Origin: Argopecten irradians
Lineage: Eukaryota; Mollusca; Bivalvia; Pectinida; Pectinidae
Reading direction: 5' to 3'
NCBI RefSeq assembly: GCF_041381155.1
Contig: NC_091147.1
Coordinates: forward strand, 36,040,909 to 36,104,908
DNA length: 64,000 nt
Shown: piece by piece, positions 31,605 through 46,600 of the stretch
Layout of the letters: every line of letters begins with the position of its first letter
Position numbering within the stretch: the first letter of the stretch is position 1
Notes under the pieces: generated by a model
Seen by the model: only the letters and a program-made list of their open reading frames with translations
What the model was told of the DNA's origin: nothing
Database searches by the model: none
Translations under genes and position numbers: made by a program

Positions 31605-34600
31605 CTAAAAAGGAAAAAAATAATGAAATATATACATGTATAAGTTTATGTTATATTGAATATGGTTCTATGATAAATATAATACATGTATATGAATTCT
31701 CAATCGTATAATACATTTTTGATTTTGTTTGGTTATCAAATACATACTTATCCTAATAACATTTAATTGAAACACGTTGTTGGTGTTCTCGGAGTCAGAA
31801 AAATGATATAAATGAATGATTCTTATATGCTTGCTAGGTGTAAACTATCTTAAATGTAAATTAATTCAGAATGTATTTAACGGTAAATGGAGTGTTGCAT
31901 GGATTTGAAATATTTATGATAAAGAAATGTATGATACATAAAATTTTATACGCCGGGTTATTAGATAAATTTAGTATTAATACTATATAGTCCATAACGT
32001 ATATAATCGTACAACAAAGGGCAATAAAATTAAAAGAAAAAGAAACATGTTTGCAGAAAATGATAAAGGTGTTGATTAATCTTTTGTACTTACAGACTGT
32101 GGACTTGACAGGCTCCGGGAGGTCACACTGCTGAGTATCCGTATTAAAACAGAGACCTATACTACACTGACGGACATAGACGTATCCCTGGGCACACTGA
32201 ATGTACTGGCGACAATTGTGGGGATGATCAAGGTAGGTCTTATTCCGGGAACTACAAAAATTGGCTGAAATAAAATAATTTATACATTAAATCTTAATTT
32301 CCATACTCTTTAAACAGTAAACTAGCATTTATTTAGCTCCTGCCTTGCTTAAAGGAAGGCTATCTTTATTATATAACAGTTACCTCCCTCTTACTGTAGT
32401 TAATTTCCATACTCTATCAAAAAGTAAACTTTTCAACACACTTCAACTTAATTATTATGCATGGTAGCTACTTTTGTTGTCTCTTATATTACAATTGTCT
32501 GTGCTAGTTATTTTTTGGTGCGCAAAGTTGTCATGTTAAATATGTTTTATCTTAAGCTTGGTTACCTGGAATCACATAAACTTTGTGGGAATCCCATAAT
32601 GTCTGTCCGTCCGGTAAGGTGTCATTATTTCCAACAACGCATCTTAACTCCATTTCGTCTTGTTGTTTTGAAGGAGTAAAAGACAATTCGCGTCTGATGA
32701 TCTTAGAGCAGTTCCCAATCACGGATTTAGTCTGTGTGTCGTTGAACACAGGAAAACTGACTTTTGAAAATTGACTTTGGTCCTTGTATTTGACCTCCCA
32801 CCAGAGGTCGCCATAAGGATATCCGACGTCTCCTTCGCACGTGAACGTCTGTCGCAGTCGCTTCCCTTCAATAATTTCGATGGGACTCGATATCTGTGGT
32901 GGTTTTGGCTTAACTGTAAGAGAGAAAAAAAATAGATGTCTAATAGCTGGGGAAAATTTTCCTGAAAATTGTAGAGACATGCGTTTGGAAGTAGGATTTG
33001 TAATGTTTGAAGATCAATCCGAACATTACTAATTTATAGTTTTTTTAAACAAAGGGGGGGGATAACAGAACAAAATGATAAAAACAAAGCAAACAAAATA
33101 AACAACAAATAAAAACATAAAATAACAAAATATTTTTGAGATTGTTTTTTTGAATAACATAATAATTTCAAAACAGACAAATCATTTATCAATAATTCAA
33201 TCTTCATAAAGTTAAAAAAAGTAACGAAAAAGTTCTCCTCAACAAAACAAAAATACTTTGACTTAACTTTAACACAAAAGTGGATGATCTCCCTTGAACC
33301 ACAGGTACATTGTTTACTTTTACAGGTATCATTTATCTCGAAGGCTGTGTTTAATATGTGGTAATAAAGAAATGATAGGCTTATACTTAATACTTTGGTC
33401 ATTCAAAGTTTACGTAAGGTAATGTCGAGTTCTAGTTAATGAAGTTTGACTGTACTTTATACTTTCAAAAGACATTACACACAATATATATCTAACAAAA
33501 TATATACATGATAATATATATATTACGAAGCTAACCGATTTTTTTTCAGATCGAAAAAATATTCTAAAAGAAAAGTAAATTGACTAATAAATAAATAAGA
33601 GTTGGAAGAATGTTAAAAGCAGAAAAGTATTGACTATAGTTAATCAAAAGCACCATGAAATAATAATTAAACAATATAATTTGGAGAAATAAAATTTAAA
33701 AATATGTAATGACACCATTTGGATACATGTATTCACCATTTCAATGTAATTTAGAATTCTCACGACTGATAAAACGGGAAATTTAGTCCATAAAAAGAAG
33801 CTTGTTTATAGGATTGATAATTTAATATATATTGGCGTTCATGAATGACTTGACGGAAACACCACTTGTCCTAATAATAAATCTTATGAACACAGCTGAC
33901 ATGCACCAATGTATTCAATTATATGTAATCTGTTCATTGTGCGTTCTAAGAATACGTATTAGGACCTAAACTTTTTCAGAATTATGAATTGATCGTGACA
34001 GATTGACATGATCGCCTCTTTAAACGTGGTAAAGGTCTCTGTTAGGAATAATTTAACCCACGAAGATATGCACGGCCATATTTAATCACGTCTCATTCTT
34101 ATATGGATTTCACTGTTCCCTAAGCTTACTCCTTGACGAGCCAGTACTGACAGTACATTATAAACGATGTTTGGTATTCTTATAACTTGATCTATGACAT
34201 CTCTGCCTTTTTCATTTATTACTGAGCGTTAATTTTGATTTGCCAGAGGCAATACCAGCATTTGATGCTAGTACTGATATAACAGGAGTAATTAATATGC
34301 ATGCAAGCATGAAATGATCTACTACCTAGCACAGCGGTACACGGACATGAATAAAACTTGTTTCTTTAGCTGGAATCCTATATATATTTTTACTTTCAAA
34401 GGACTTGTTACGTTATGCTGGTTGATAATATACAGTTATGGACCTATTATCAGGTGGATGTGATTTATCAACCCTAAAAAGTGATATTACACTCGGCCTC
34501 CAGCCTGAAAATAGGTCGATAACTGTATAATATATGATGAATAACTTTATTTGGAATGGCAAGGGCGACAGAACAGGAAGCAGCATTATAAATAATTTGA

Positions 34601-37600
34601 AAATACGAATAATACTCAAATCAAAACGAATCAACTGAATGCTTTTTTTCTTTTCAGTTGTATTTTTATTAGTTTTATTTTCCATGGGAAACATATGCTT
34701 TCTGAAATTATTTATTTATGGAATGTCTCGCTTACTTTCGTAAGATACTGTTTTGTGACGTATTTGTGAATGTTTCCTATTCAAATAAATATGAAAAATA
34801 TATATCGAATCAACATATATTTCACATTAGAAGTCTAATGTATTTTTTCATTATACTAATTATTTAAATATATCAAAGAGCATTCGGTTCGTATGACGTC
34901 ATTACTAACGTATTTGATTAGACAGGAACAAACAATCAAACTTGACTTAGATATGTCAAGAGTCAGATGTACTGCGAACTTTGATACGCTTCAGCAAACA
35001 ATGAATGTCGCTCATGTCAAACGAAATTCGTGAGTACATTGAACAGAATTTAAGGAAGCATCGAAATAAATAGCTCTAAATATTATTTCTTATTTACAAC
35101 AGACAAAAGGTATCAATTTAACAAACAAAGTTCGGCACCATGTGGATAAGAATTTAGGGAAGCTTTGAAATAAATATCTCAAAAGTTTTTCCTTATTTAC
35201 ATCATATTAAATGCTCAATTCTTTTTGTTGCTGCCGTTTACATCAAAATATATCGAAAGCACTATATTGAAAAGTGATTGTAGCTAATGCCCCATACGAA
35301 CTTCGTTAATTCACCTTCGTTCTATATACCAAATGTTGCTTGATACTAATAGTATAATAAAACTACCCTCTATGTACTCAACCATAAACCAAATGCTCTA
35401 AAATCTTCCATGATTTCTGGATCTTTCTCCAACAACTCCCGCTTCTTTTTCACCACTTATTCCATGGCATTATCTTCAGATCTTTAGATGAATGTGGTCA
35501 AAATACCATTATTGTAGATGAATTGCAGTTTGAATGTGAAGGCACATTCTATAGTGAATTGAGACATCGATTGTAAAAATATGATTGAGAGGGAAATGAT
35601 TTTTATTGGAGAGAGGATATATGAGGCTCCACTAGTACTAGAACATGATTTACATGTTATGCAGATATTCTTGATAGACTAACTCGGATATAGCATTTAT
35701 TAAAGGTAACTTGTCTGATATAGCATTTGTAAATCATAACAATTAGAATACCTTTACATATATAACCCATAATAATCACAATAACTTACATATTTCTAGG
35801 TATAATGTCTAAATAAATCATAGAAACTAGCACATTTCTCCAAGCATCATTTAGCATACATTTGCTCATAAGGATATACTACCTCTTGTTTTTCATAATA
35901 TTCGTAGCAATTTACATACTTCTAGATAATTTATACCGTCCATATCAATAGTAAAATGCTGACATATTTCTTCAAGCATCATTAACTTGGCCATACTAAT
36001 TCATCTGCCAATATTAGTACATACGAAAGGAACATACATATATCTAGATATAATCTAGATATGAATAATATTCGAAAAAAATAATTGAATTAAAAAAAAC
36101 CAATAACACTAGCGTACTTGTATCACTGTGCATATGTTTGCCCATTATGATATATCTATCACTGAGTATCTATGAAACAAATGAAGTGTAACTTATATTT
36201 TTCTATATACCATGTTCATAACTAAAATTAAGAAAAAACATATTTCTAAAAAAAATCACTAAGCATACATGCAGTCTTATGGAGTACATCAAGCTTTGCA
36301 TATATGTGAAATACAAATGGACAAGTGTATACTAAATGTATTTTTCAAATAAACGGAGTCTGAATTATATAATTTGTTCCAGATCTACAACTTAATTGCA
36401 TATGGGACATTCATTTACATTTGGCGTATGCGAGTCTACCTTGCCTCGAGGAATACACAGTGGAAATAAGACTTGCATTGTACGGATGACTGACAAGTGA
36501 CGAGAAACTAATTAATGACACTACCTGTTCAGGGCATTGTTTACAGTGTCAGTAATTAATGTACAATATTAGCTTTTTATATGACAATCTGCAACCACAC
36601 GACACGCCGAATTCTTGTGTCTTCTGGCGCGACGAACAATTGGTTTTCATTGAGGCATTAAGGTCACAGCTATTGTTTTGGTGTTGTGTCGACTGAACGA
36701 GAAAATATTATCTAGATTTCGCCGGACATTATTAAGGTCACAAAAATTTAATCTGCGAAAAAAAAATCTAAAACAATGGAAAAGCAATATTTAATTTCTC
36801 AAACTAGATCAAAATCGTTGAGTTTTGACCTGTTAAAGCAGTTGACTACTAGTGAACCTTTCAGTGCCTATCTTGGCCATATTTCACGAACTATTACTTA
36901 TATTGAGGAAAATATTGTAGAAATTACAGAAAAAAGATAAACTCTCTGGGAGCCCTCTGCAGTTTAAGGGATATTTCTAGATTAAGGAATTCCTTAAAAA
37001 TTAAGATATGTTCTTGAGACTGTGCCCTGATTGACTGTTATTAATATTATTATTAAAAATAAAATGTTAAGATTTTACTTGCCTTTTAGGGTCAGTTGTG
37101 CACGTGATTCAGGTAAATTGTAATCAGCGTCAACCTCACAAACATACGTCCCAGCATCATCACAATGTAGAGTATAAATCCACAGTTTTAATTCCGCCTC
37201 AAATTTAGATGTTTGGATATCTGCAAAAAGTCTTCCTTGCATATTCGGATCTTGTATCGTTACATTTGTTTGGTTGGAGGCAACAACAATGGGGATTTTA
37301 TCGCCAGATGGCAGTACCTTTCTAAGTCGTATAGCATCCCAAGGGCCAATGTGTTGCACGCGACATGTCAATGACGTCACTCCTTCATTCATGTAAGCTA
37401 TGACGTCATTCATTACAATTCCTGAAAATCAAAATTTTACATATCTAAACCAATCATGCAATACTAGAAATTCCCTGGATGAGAGTTCCCGCTCTTGTTA
37501 TTTTACCGGGAGCTAACGCAATACAGCCGGTACATACCAAAAATAAAACTAGAAATTAACAATATTCATGTAGTGTCCTTTAAAAAGCTTTTTCTTTTGA

Positions 37601-40600
37601 CTGACCCTTGTTAATTGTTTGGGCTTTATAACATTATATGAAATTCTTCTGTGATGACATTTGGTTTAATAATATGAATGATGTATCATAAAAAAATACG
37701 AAAAAATGAAACTAACAAAGATGATAGTTAAAATCTGATAATTTCGAAACTACAATAAAGCAAACCGAAACCTTTAATGTGATGCATGAGAAAGTAAAAA
37801 AAGTAAATAATCTAAGAATGTTTTTTTTTCTTAGTAAACATAGTTTTTGAACTTCTTATGCTATAGTGAGTAAAGTCACTTTTATAATGAAAGAAAGTCT
37901 TCTCTGTATATTCTAAGAATAAAAAAGTTGGCCTCTTCATTACCTGTTTGACCACATGTACTTGTCTCTGTGTTGAAACAGAGTTTATTCTCGCACTTTA
38001 GCACGTGCACTGTACTGTTGGTACACCTGATGTAGTAGTCACATCGATACGGATGTCTGGTCACGTGACCATCTGGCTTACCCTGACATAAATCACCTGT
38101 AAAATACAAATGTAGTGATATAAGGTAGCGGATTGTATGAATAAACAACAACTTTTAGCAAGACTTGAAATACCACGAAACATATTATCAAATATAAGAT
38201 ATACTCTTTATTTTCTTTTTTCTTTTTCTCATTATCTAATTCTTGGTTACATGGACGTTAACATGCAGCATATCGATTCCGTGTTTTTAGGTTTAGAAAC
38301 TTCTCTTCAAATTATTCTATTGGCAATTTCCCAAGACACGTAATACCCGATATAAAAATACCCGTCTCTAAATCGGCTAATATGGTGTTATGCCTCCCTG
38401 ATAAAATCCTAAAATAATAAATTTGGCTCTCGTCCTCGGTTGTTATTTAAATCTGTGACACTACTGTATAACACCTTGTTGACTCTACCAAAGGCAAATT
38501 ACAGTGATAAGTGTTTGTCACTTTTATGATTTTTTTTTATTAAGAAATCAAAATTCTGAAATGTATTACTTTGATATATTTTATGAGAATGCATGGTATG
38601 GTAAAACACATGTTATTAACTCCTTTTCTTTATGGAATGTTGTGGATCGTAAATCTGAATGAACATATTTCATGAAGATTTTATTATTTTATGTGTTATT
38701 TGTTGAGTTACTTTTTTTTCAAATAAAAAGGAAAAACATATTAACAAATATAATTACAAATGCTCATTTAATTGTAATTATTTCTTAATGAACTATTTTT
38801 CATCAGAGATGAAAGAACTTTTCTTGAAATCCTTGATTCGAGAGTGTGATTTACATTTTTGTTTTTGATGACTAAGGAAATGAAATATTTCGTTCATTAC
38901 AAGAAGCCTATAACTAATGTCAAATTACAAACGCATTCTATGACCTTGTAGGTCGTTACCGGGCCAGAACTGGGCGTTATATATTTGGTTTGTTTTGCTA
39001 GAGAATTCCTTTTAATTACGTCATTAGGTGTCTCAAACATAACAAAGGCAAACAAAGAATACGATTTATGTTACTAGTGGCTACGTCCGTGATCTGTCTG
39101 AAAGAAACTGGGCGTGACTGTCACCATGGAAACAACGAATGGGTGTGGTTTTCACAATGGAATTAATGAATTGGTGTGACTATCACCATGAAAATAACGA
39201 ATGGGTGTGGCTCTCACAATGGAAATAATGAATTGGTGTGTCTGTCACCATGGAAATAACGAATGGGTGTGGCTCTCACAATGGAATTAATGAATTGGTG
39301 TGGCTGTCACCATGGAAATAACGAATGGGTGTGGCTGTCACCATGGAAATAACGAATGGATGTGGTTGGCACCGAGGCTATCATAAGGAAAATAACCATT
39401 TTCCTTTTAACAACTTATGGATGTACCAGTTACCGCGATAACAACTTAAGAACCAATAGGTATACATGTTAACCAAGTAACAACAAATGAATGTATGTTA
39501 GTTATACGAAGATGGTGTGGAAACAACGAAATCTTCAAAATAAATACTGTATGCATTTATATGGTAAAAAGTCAGCCAGGTAATGAATATGCAATAAATA
39601 AAACTTACTGATATTATGATATTATCTTAACATACTTTGAGTTGTCAAATCATGTAATATTCATTTACAACGGTTGGATGTTATCTTAGTATATTATATA
39701 GTATGTATTGTGAGTTAGTTGTTTTGCTCGATGATTCAGAGAGAACTTAAGACAACAGTATTATGGGTTTTGTGACCTACAATGTGACACGTAAAAACGT
39801 CAAGCTTAAATTATTCACTGACAATGACGTATGATATACATTATTGGGATAGCAGAGCGCTTTAACATCAGAATTATTTAACTTCATAGAGTATTGTGAT
39901 CCAGTCGCACTTAGAGAATCTACTTACATTAAAACGATATTGCCAACGAGAAAAACAACCGATTTATAATTGCTTAGTATTGAGTTCCGTAAGACATTTT
40001 GTTATCCAGTGAGTTTCATAAGGCGTTTTGCTATCCATTTAGTTCCCTAAGGTGTTTTGCTATCCATTTAGTTCCCTAAGGTGTTTTGCTATCCATTTAG
40101 TTCCCTAAGGTGGTTTGCTATCCATTTAGTTCCCTAAGGCGTTTTGCTATTCATTTAGTTCCCTAAGGCGTTTTGCTATCCATTTAGTTTCCTAAGGCGT
40201 TTTGCTATCCATTTAGTTCCCTAAGGTGTTTTGCTATCCATTTAGTTCCCTAAGGTGTTTTGCTATCCATTTAGTTCCCTAAGGCGCTTTGCTATCCATT
40301 TAGTTCCCTAAGGTGTTTTGCTATCCATTTAGTTCCCTAAGGCGTTTTGCTATCCATTAAGTTCCCTAAGGCGTTTTGCTATCCAATGAGTTCCCTAAAG
40401 TGTTTTGCTATCTATAGTGAGTTCCCTAGGAGTTGTTTCATTTCATCAGAATAAACCATGCCATTAGGGCATTGAGATGAAAAATAGAAAAGTAAAATAC
40501 ATTTTCCAACGATCTTTACAAGGTGAATGCTTTTTCTAGTCATGGGATATAAAGCTGTCCTTTTTCAGCATTTACCCAACGTGAGTTTCGATCTCTTTAC

Positions 40601-43600
40601 CTAACAGTGAAGGACTAGTGTTAGAATGTCAGGACCTTTTATATTATTACCGTAAATAGCTACTATGAGTTGGGTCATCTAAGACCACACCCATACAGCG
40701 AATAATTAATATCGGACACCTTAATCAGTAGTGCACAGCAGATAAAAGCCCTCAAATTAATACATTTTGTATCAGATACATGTATAAATATTAAATTAAT
40801 CGAATTCATATCTAAAGACGCAAAAACTATGTGCGGTTAAATATTTTTCTAGCGTTTCAATATGACCTTTCATCAAATGATAGTGGTCTATAGTTTTAAT
40901 GTCACATTAACTATATATATATTACATCACGCATTCTGGTACGTTTGATGTTCTGAAAAAAAAAATCACGTGGTGTAGAATTAAGGCCTACCACGAATTC
41001 AACCCATACCAGAAAACATATCTATCAACGACAAAATCATGTGTATTCTTCATTTATCATGATGTGTCCGCTGTTCACGACATACATAATAAGTGTCATT
41101 TGTAGATGTCAATTACGCTTTTCTATTTCATATCATGAATCGTAGACACAGAAGAAACAGTTTAAAGTTCAATTACGACATCAATGAGGTGAAGGCAATT
41201 CAACATTTTTTTGTGTGGAATAGAGAACATTTAAAGGCCGACATTCTTTCCGAAACGGCTTTTTATTTTTTTAAATGGGATTGTAAAACGAAATTGATAA
41301 TTGAGTCGCAAACGTCAATACTGTACTTCACATATCATCACCTGTACAATTGAATTAAAATAAATTAAATGTTAATTTTCATAAAGTGTTTGTTTCCTTC
41401 TGTCGTCCTAATGACCTCGGTAACAGACGGCAAAACAAGGAAATGAATCTCCACTGTTAGCATAGATACGCAGGGAAACGTATAGGCCATCCATATCTTC
41501 TTATGTTGTTATTGTATTTAGTTTTTTTTATTGGTTGTTTCGGAAAAGTAGTTGGCATCTAACATTGTATAATTATCATAATGATGTTATTTAATATTTC
41601 GTTGTAGCATAGTAACGAAAATATTCGATTTTGAAAAAAAATATATCTGAAGTCTACATATTGAATAGCGTAAAACGAAGCGGTCTAGTTCCTATTTATC
41701 TTTGGTATACATACAGTGCATCGTATGACCATGAAGCCGTATGGCAGATTTATAAATTGGACAAACTGCATATCCACCTGACTAAGCGTAAATTGAAGCC
41801 AGTCTATCAATGACCGTACATTCATGGGCAAAAATTCCACACTGGCAGTATACCGACACCATCACGTATTTCAATTGTATGCCGATAATATCAATGTCAA
41901 TATGAAATGACGTCACAATCATAATTTATAATCACCGTTATTGATGTTAGTATAAATTAAAACGCTAAGTGAACAATAAAGCTATATTAAAATTACTGAA
42001 TAACATGAGATATTTGTAATTGGTTTCTCACGTTGTTTGGATATTAAAAATGTTTTGTTGGTAGGAATATTTGTGGTTCCTTGTTGTAACAAGGAGTCCA
42101 AAATGATATCAGAAAAACGTCGTTTTTTATTTCTGCTTCCATAGCAACCACGACAGCAACCAGATTTTACACAAAACGTTTATAAAATCCTGGAAAACAG
42201 GACATTGTAACAACCATGGACCATTTGTTCTGCTGTTGTTAGTTTTACAAACATGGGTCATTTGTTCTGCTGTTGTTAGTTTTACAACCATGGGTCATTT
42301 GTTCTGCTGTTGTTAGTTTTACAACCATGGGTCATTTGTTCTGCTGTTGTTAGTTTTACAACCATGGGTCATTTGTTCTGCTGTTGTTAGTTTTACAACC
42401 ATGGGTCATTTGTTCTGCTGTTGTTAGTTTTACAACCATGGGTCATTTGTTCTGCTGTTGTTAGTTTTACAACCATGGGTCATTTGTTCTGCTGTTGTTA
42501 GTTTTACAATCATGGACCATTTGTTCTGCTGTCGTTAGTTATACAACCATGGGCCATTTGTTCTGCTGTTGTTAGTTATACAATCATGGACCATTTGTTC
42601 TGCTGTCGTTAGTTTTACAACCATGGACCATTTGTTCATCTGTTGTTAGTTATACAACCATGGACCATTTGTTCTGCTGTCGTTAGTTATACAACCATGG
42701 ACCATTTGTTCTGCTGTTGTTAGTTATACAATCATGGACCATTTGTTCTGCTGACGTTCGTTATACAACCATGGACCATTTGTTCTGCTGTTGTTAGTTA
42801 TATAACCATGGACCATTTGTTCTGTTGTTGTTAGTTATACAACCGTGGACCATTTGTTCTGCTGTTGTTAGTTATACAACCATGGACCATTTGTTCTGCT
42901 GTTGTTAGTTATACAACCATGGGTCATTTGTTCTGCTGTCGTTAGTTATACAACCATGGACCATTTGTTCTGCTGTTGTTAGTTATACAATCATCGACCA
43001 TTTGTTCTGCTGTCGTTAGTTATACAACCATGGACCATTTGTTCTGTTGTTGATAGTTATACAATCATGGACCATTTGTTCTGCTGTCGTTAGTTATACA
43101 ACCATGGACCATTTGGTCTGCTGTTGTTAGTTATACAACCATGGACCATTTGTTCTGCTGTTGTTAGTTATACAACCATGGACCATTTGTTCTGCTGTTG
43201 TTAGTTATACAATCATGGACCATTTGTTCTGCTGTTGTTAGTTTTATAACCATGGACCATTTGTTCTGCTGTTGTTAGTTATACAACCATGGGTCATTTG
43301 TTCTGCTGTCGTTAGTTATACAACCATGGACCATTTGTTCTGTTGTTGTTAGTTATACAATCGTGGACCATTTGGTCTGCTGTTGTTAGTTATACAACCA
43401 TGGACCATTTGTTCTGCTGTTGTTAGTTATATAACCATGGACCATTTGTTCTGCTGTTGTTAGTTATATACTAACAACAACAGAACATATGGCCCATGGT
43501 TCTTACTAGAAGTATTATGTACCTTATCACAACCCTAATTTAAAAAACATGATTTTCTGCAACGTTCGACGTCATATTTCCATAGTATGTATTGGTGACG

Positions 43601-46600
43601 TCGCATTGATGTTCGTACGATTTCAGTGACGAAACTGTATTAGATTGTAAAACACGACTCGACAACAATAAGACTTAACAAGGTCAAAAAATACAAACAC
43701 AATTCTTACCTGGTATTACAGTCCAAACTGCAGAAGTCGATAACTTTTTCTCCGAAGGGAAATACGGATTGACAACCTTACACTGAAGCTCGGTTCCATT
43801 TCCCTCCATCGATGGAACCAGTTTTAGAACACTAGTGGCTATATTTTTACATTCACCGGAATATTTTATATTCGATACATCCAGTGGACTGTATTCATTT
43901 TGTCCACGTGGTTTCACAAACCACTTGATGGTTCCCACAGGATATCCAACATTAGCAGTGCATTTTATTGGCTTCTTGATCTCGCGCTGGTCTACTATTT
44001 CTAAAGGCATGGTCATTTTTGGGGCTTTAGGAGCGGCTGAAAAAAAAAAATAAAAAAAAAATCTACCATAGAAATTATAAATTGAATTAATGAATATACA
44101 TAACAATGCAGTATAAGGATTGTAAGAAGTTCAGCCAGAAAACATGTTTCGATAAATATATATTAAAGTTTACTATAAACTGCAACTTCCAACATAATCT
44201 AGGAATTGCAGTTTTCGACTGTGTTTCAAAGATGTTGTTAGCGAATATATCATCATTTGTGCAGTAATATATTCAGAATTGGATAAGATGATATCGTCGA
44301 AAGAAAAATTACAACTACTAAAACCTATTCAACAATATGGATGTTCGTGGTTTCCTGACTAATATGCGTTTCGTCGTGTTATCTTTATTAGCAGTGACTT
44401 CTATATTTTTCAGTCTGAACTCTTGTTTACACCCACCTCTTATATATAGATATCCCCTCTCAGACAATGTTTGAGCCGGGCTGTAGACGTTGCACTCATA
44501 TGCCCCTTCATCAGTACAGTCGATTTTTGTAAAGTTCAGAGACACGCTCGCAGATGTTTTGGCTATCTTCAGCTGGACAATTAACCTGTCTGTGTATTTT
44601 TTGTCTGGTGGATCCGGATTACCGTTGGAGGAAACATTTAATACTTTAGTTATTCCTGACCCTTTCTGCTCATGCGTAACGGTAAGATGCGTCCACCCTA
44701 CCAGATTGTGGTGTATGCACCGGACCACGACGGATCCGCCAGCGACTGGGGAGCCGGCATTGGACATTCTGATAGCTGAATGGAAATAAAAGATAAAGAA
44801 AAATCATAAAACAATAATTGAATGTAAAAGACTATTTAATAATTAACGTGTGTTGTACGAGAAACAGTTCTTCTTAGTTACATTCTAGGTCACTTAGCAA
44901 GAAAGTTGAGAGGTATTTTAAGTAGCAGGTTGCTAGGACTTGCTTTACTTTATTTCTCCAAGGAATCATTATATCGCCGTGAAACTTCCACATAGTCTTT
45001 ATCACAATAACTGGTAAAAACTAATAACTGTTCTTGATTTACCTAAATTCATCTTCTGGAAATGTAGAAAATTCAGATCAGTTCTTTATTACTTTGACCC
45101 TTTTTGTTCATTAGTGGTGATTATATATAGTGAACAATATGCCATCAAATTTAATACTTACACGGAACCCCACTGATGGTAGGCGTGTGTACTGTTGTTG
45201 AAAATGCTTTCTCTTCGAATACTGTTTCAGCTGTAGATGAACGTAATTCGTATGAAATAATGATTTTGACATATTTGCACAGCAATTGCATTTTGAGAAA
45301 TACGCACACTGTGGTACGATAAGAATACCGATAGTTATATGTCTCTTAAGAGGGAAGTTATTTCTGTGTGAAGTTGCTTTTATGTGCAATAACATTTTTA
45401 AAAATATTTTTAATTCTAATACCTGTTGTTGTATGATACACATCTTTGGATGACGTGGACACATCAATTGTGATCGGATTTTGTGACGTTGTAAGTAAAG
45501 TTGGGACAGTCGTAGAGGGCGTCGTGACCGTTGTCGATAGCGTTGTTGCTGTCGTTTTTGGTGACGTTGGTAGATCAGCTTGTGTTGTGTCATCCCAAGA
45601 AGGAGTGTGCATTTTTGTTGTTGGAATGATTTTGGGGTCTGGTACAACTGTCAAAGTAGTTGGTTTAGCAGCAGATTTCCCTAAAATTGAAAAGAAAAAT
45701 AAGTTAGTATTTCGTATATAGGACGCAAATATAATATTAAAAACAAAACGTTTACGTAGTAAAGGAAAGCACTTAAACTACTGTAAGCGTCCTTGTTTTA
45801 GTTTAGTTAATTTTTAGCGCTTTTCGCGCTATCTTTAAAGCACTAATTCATGTGCATTAGTGAATTCCGGTATTGTACCACTGAATTCTGTTAATTTATA
45901 TCATACAATTTTTTTCGCATTTTTGCTAAAATTTGACTGCGCATAATTAAGTACGTATATAGTAAGCCATTTGTAGATATTGATATTGGTAACTTTGAAA
46001 AATCGACTTCAGGTATCGTCGCACTCAAAATTGAAAAATTTTAAACTATAAAAAAATTGTGCGCATTAATTTACTCACTGGTTGTAGTGGTGGGAGCTGT
46101 TGTTTTCCCCCATTTCCATAGTTTCGGTCTATCAAGAATAGGAACTGTAGACAGAAGACTTTCTGTTGTTGTTGAAATGTCTTCACTAAAATCGTCTACA
46201 AAGAAAAGGGCATTGCAATATAATGATTTAGTGATACTGTAGTGTATACAGAAACTGTGTAATAAAGTGGTGCTCCTGTCTTTAAGTAGCCTGAATATAC
46301 AGTCGTAATCACTATTTAATAACGTCATTGTATTAGTAATGTTTACTGGGCATGCGTTGATACTAAAACGACAGTTCCATGTGTGTAACCTAGAATGGTG
46401 TTGCTGATGTATTTAGAGCAATCCATGACCACGAACAGGTTCCATTAAAATCTCATATCATCCTAGCGCACCATTGTCTAGTTTAAAAAAGGCCATGGAC
46501 AAATTACATGGAAAGTTACATAAGTTGTTATTTCTGTGATGTTTGATTTTATATTTTATTAAATCACACAGATAAAAACTGAAAAATATAACAATCTAAA

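Noticed and set aside
33034..33402. 122-codon frame in the Ig4-Ig3 intron
   Set aside because: Low-complexity Phe/Leu/Lys composition, no splice support and no domain.
34413..34694. 93-codon frame in the same intron
   Set aside because: It covers a foldback and AT-rich DNA with no recognisable protein features.
45111..45647. 178-codon minus-strand frame
   Set aside because: It overlaps stalk exon 8 in another frame and reads through introns. The Thr/Ser frame with matched splice phases is the real one.
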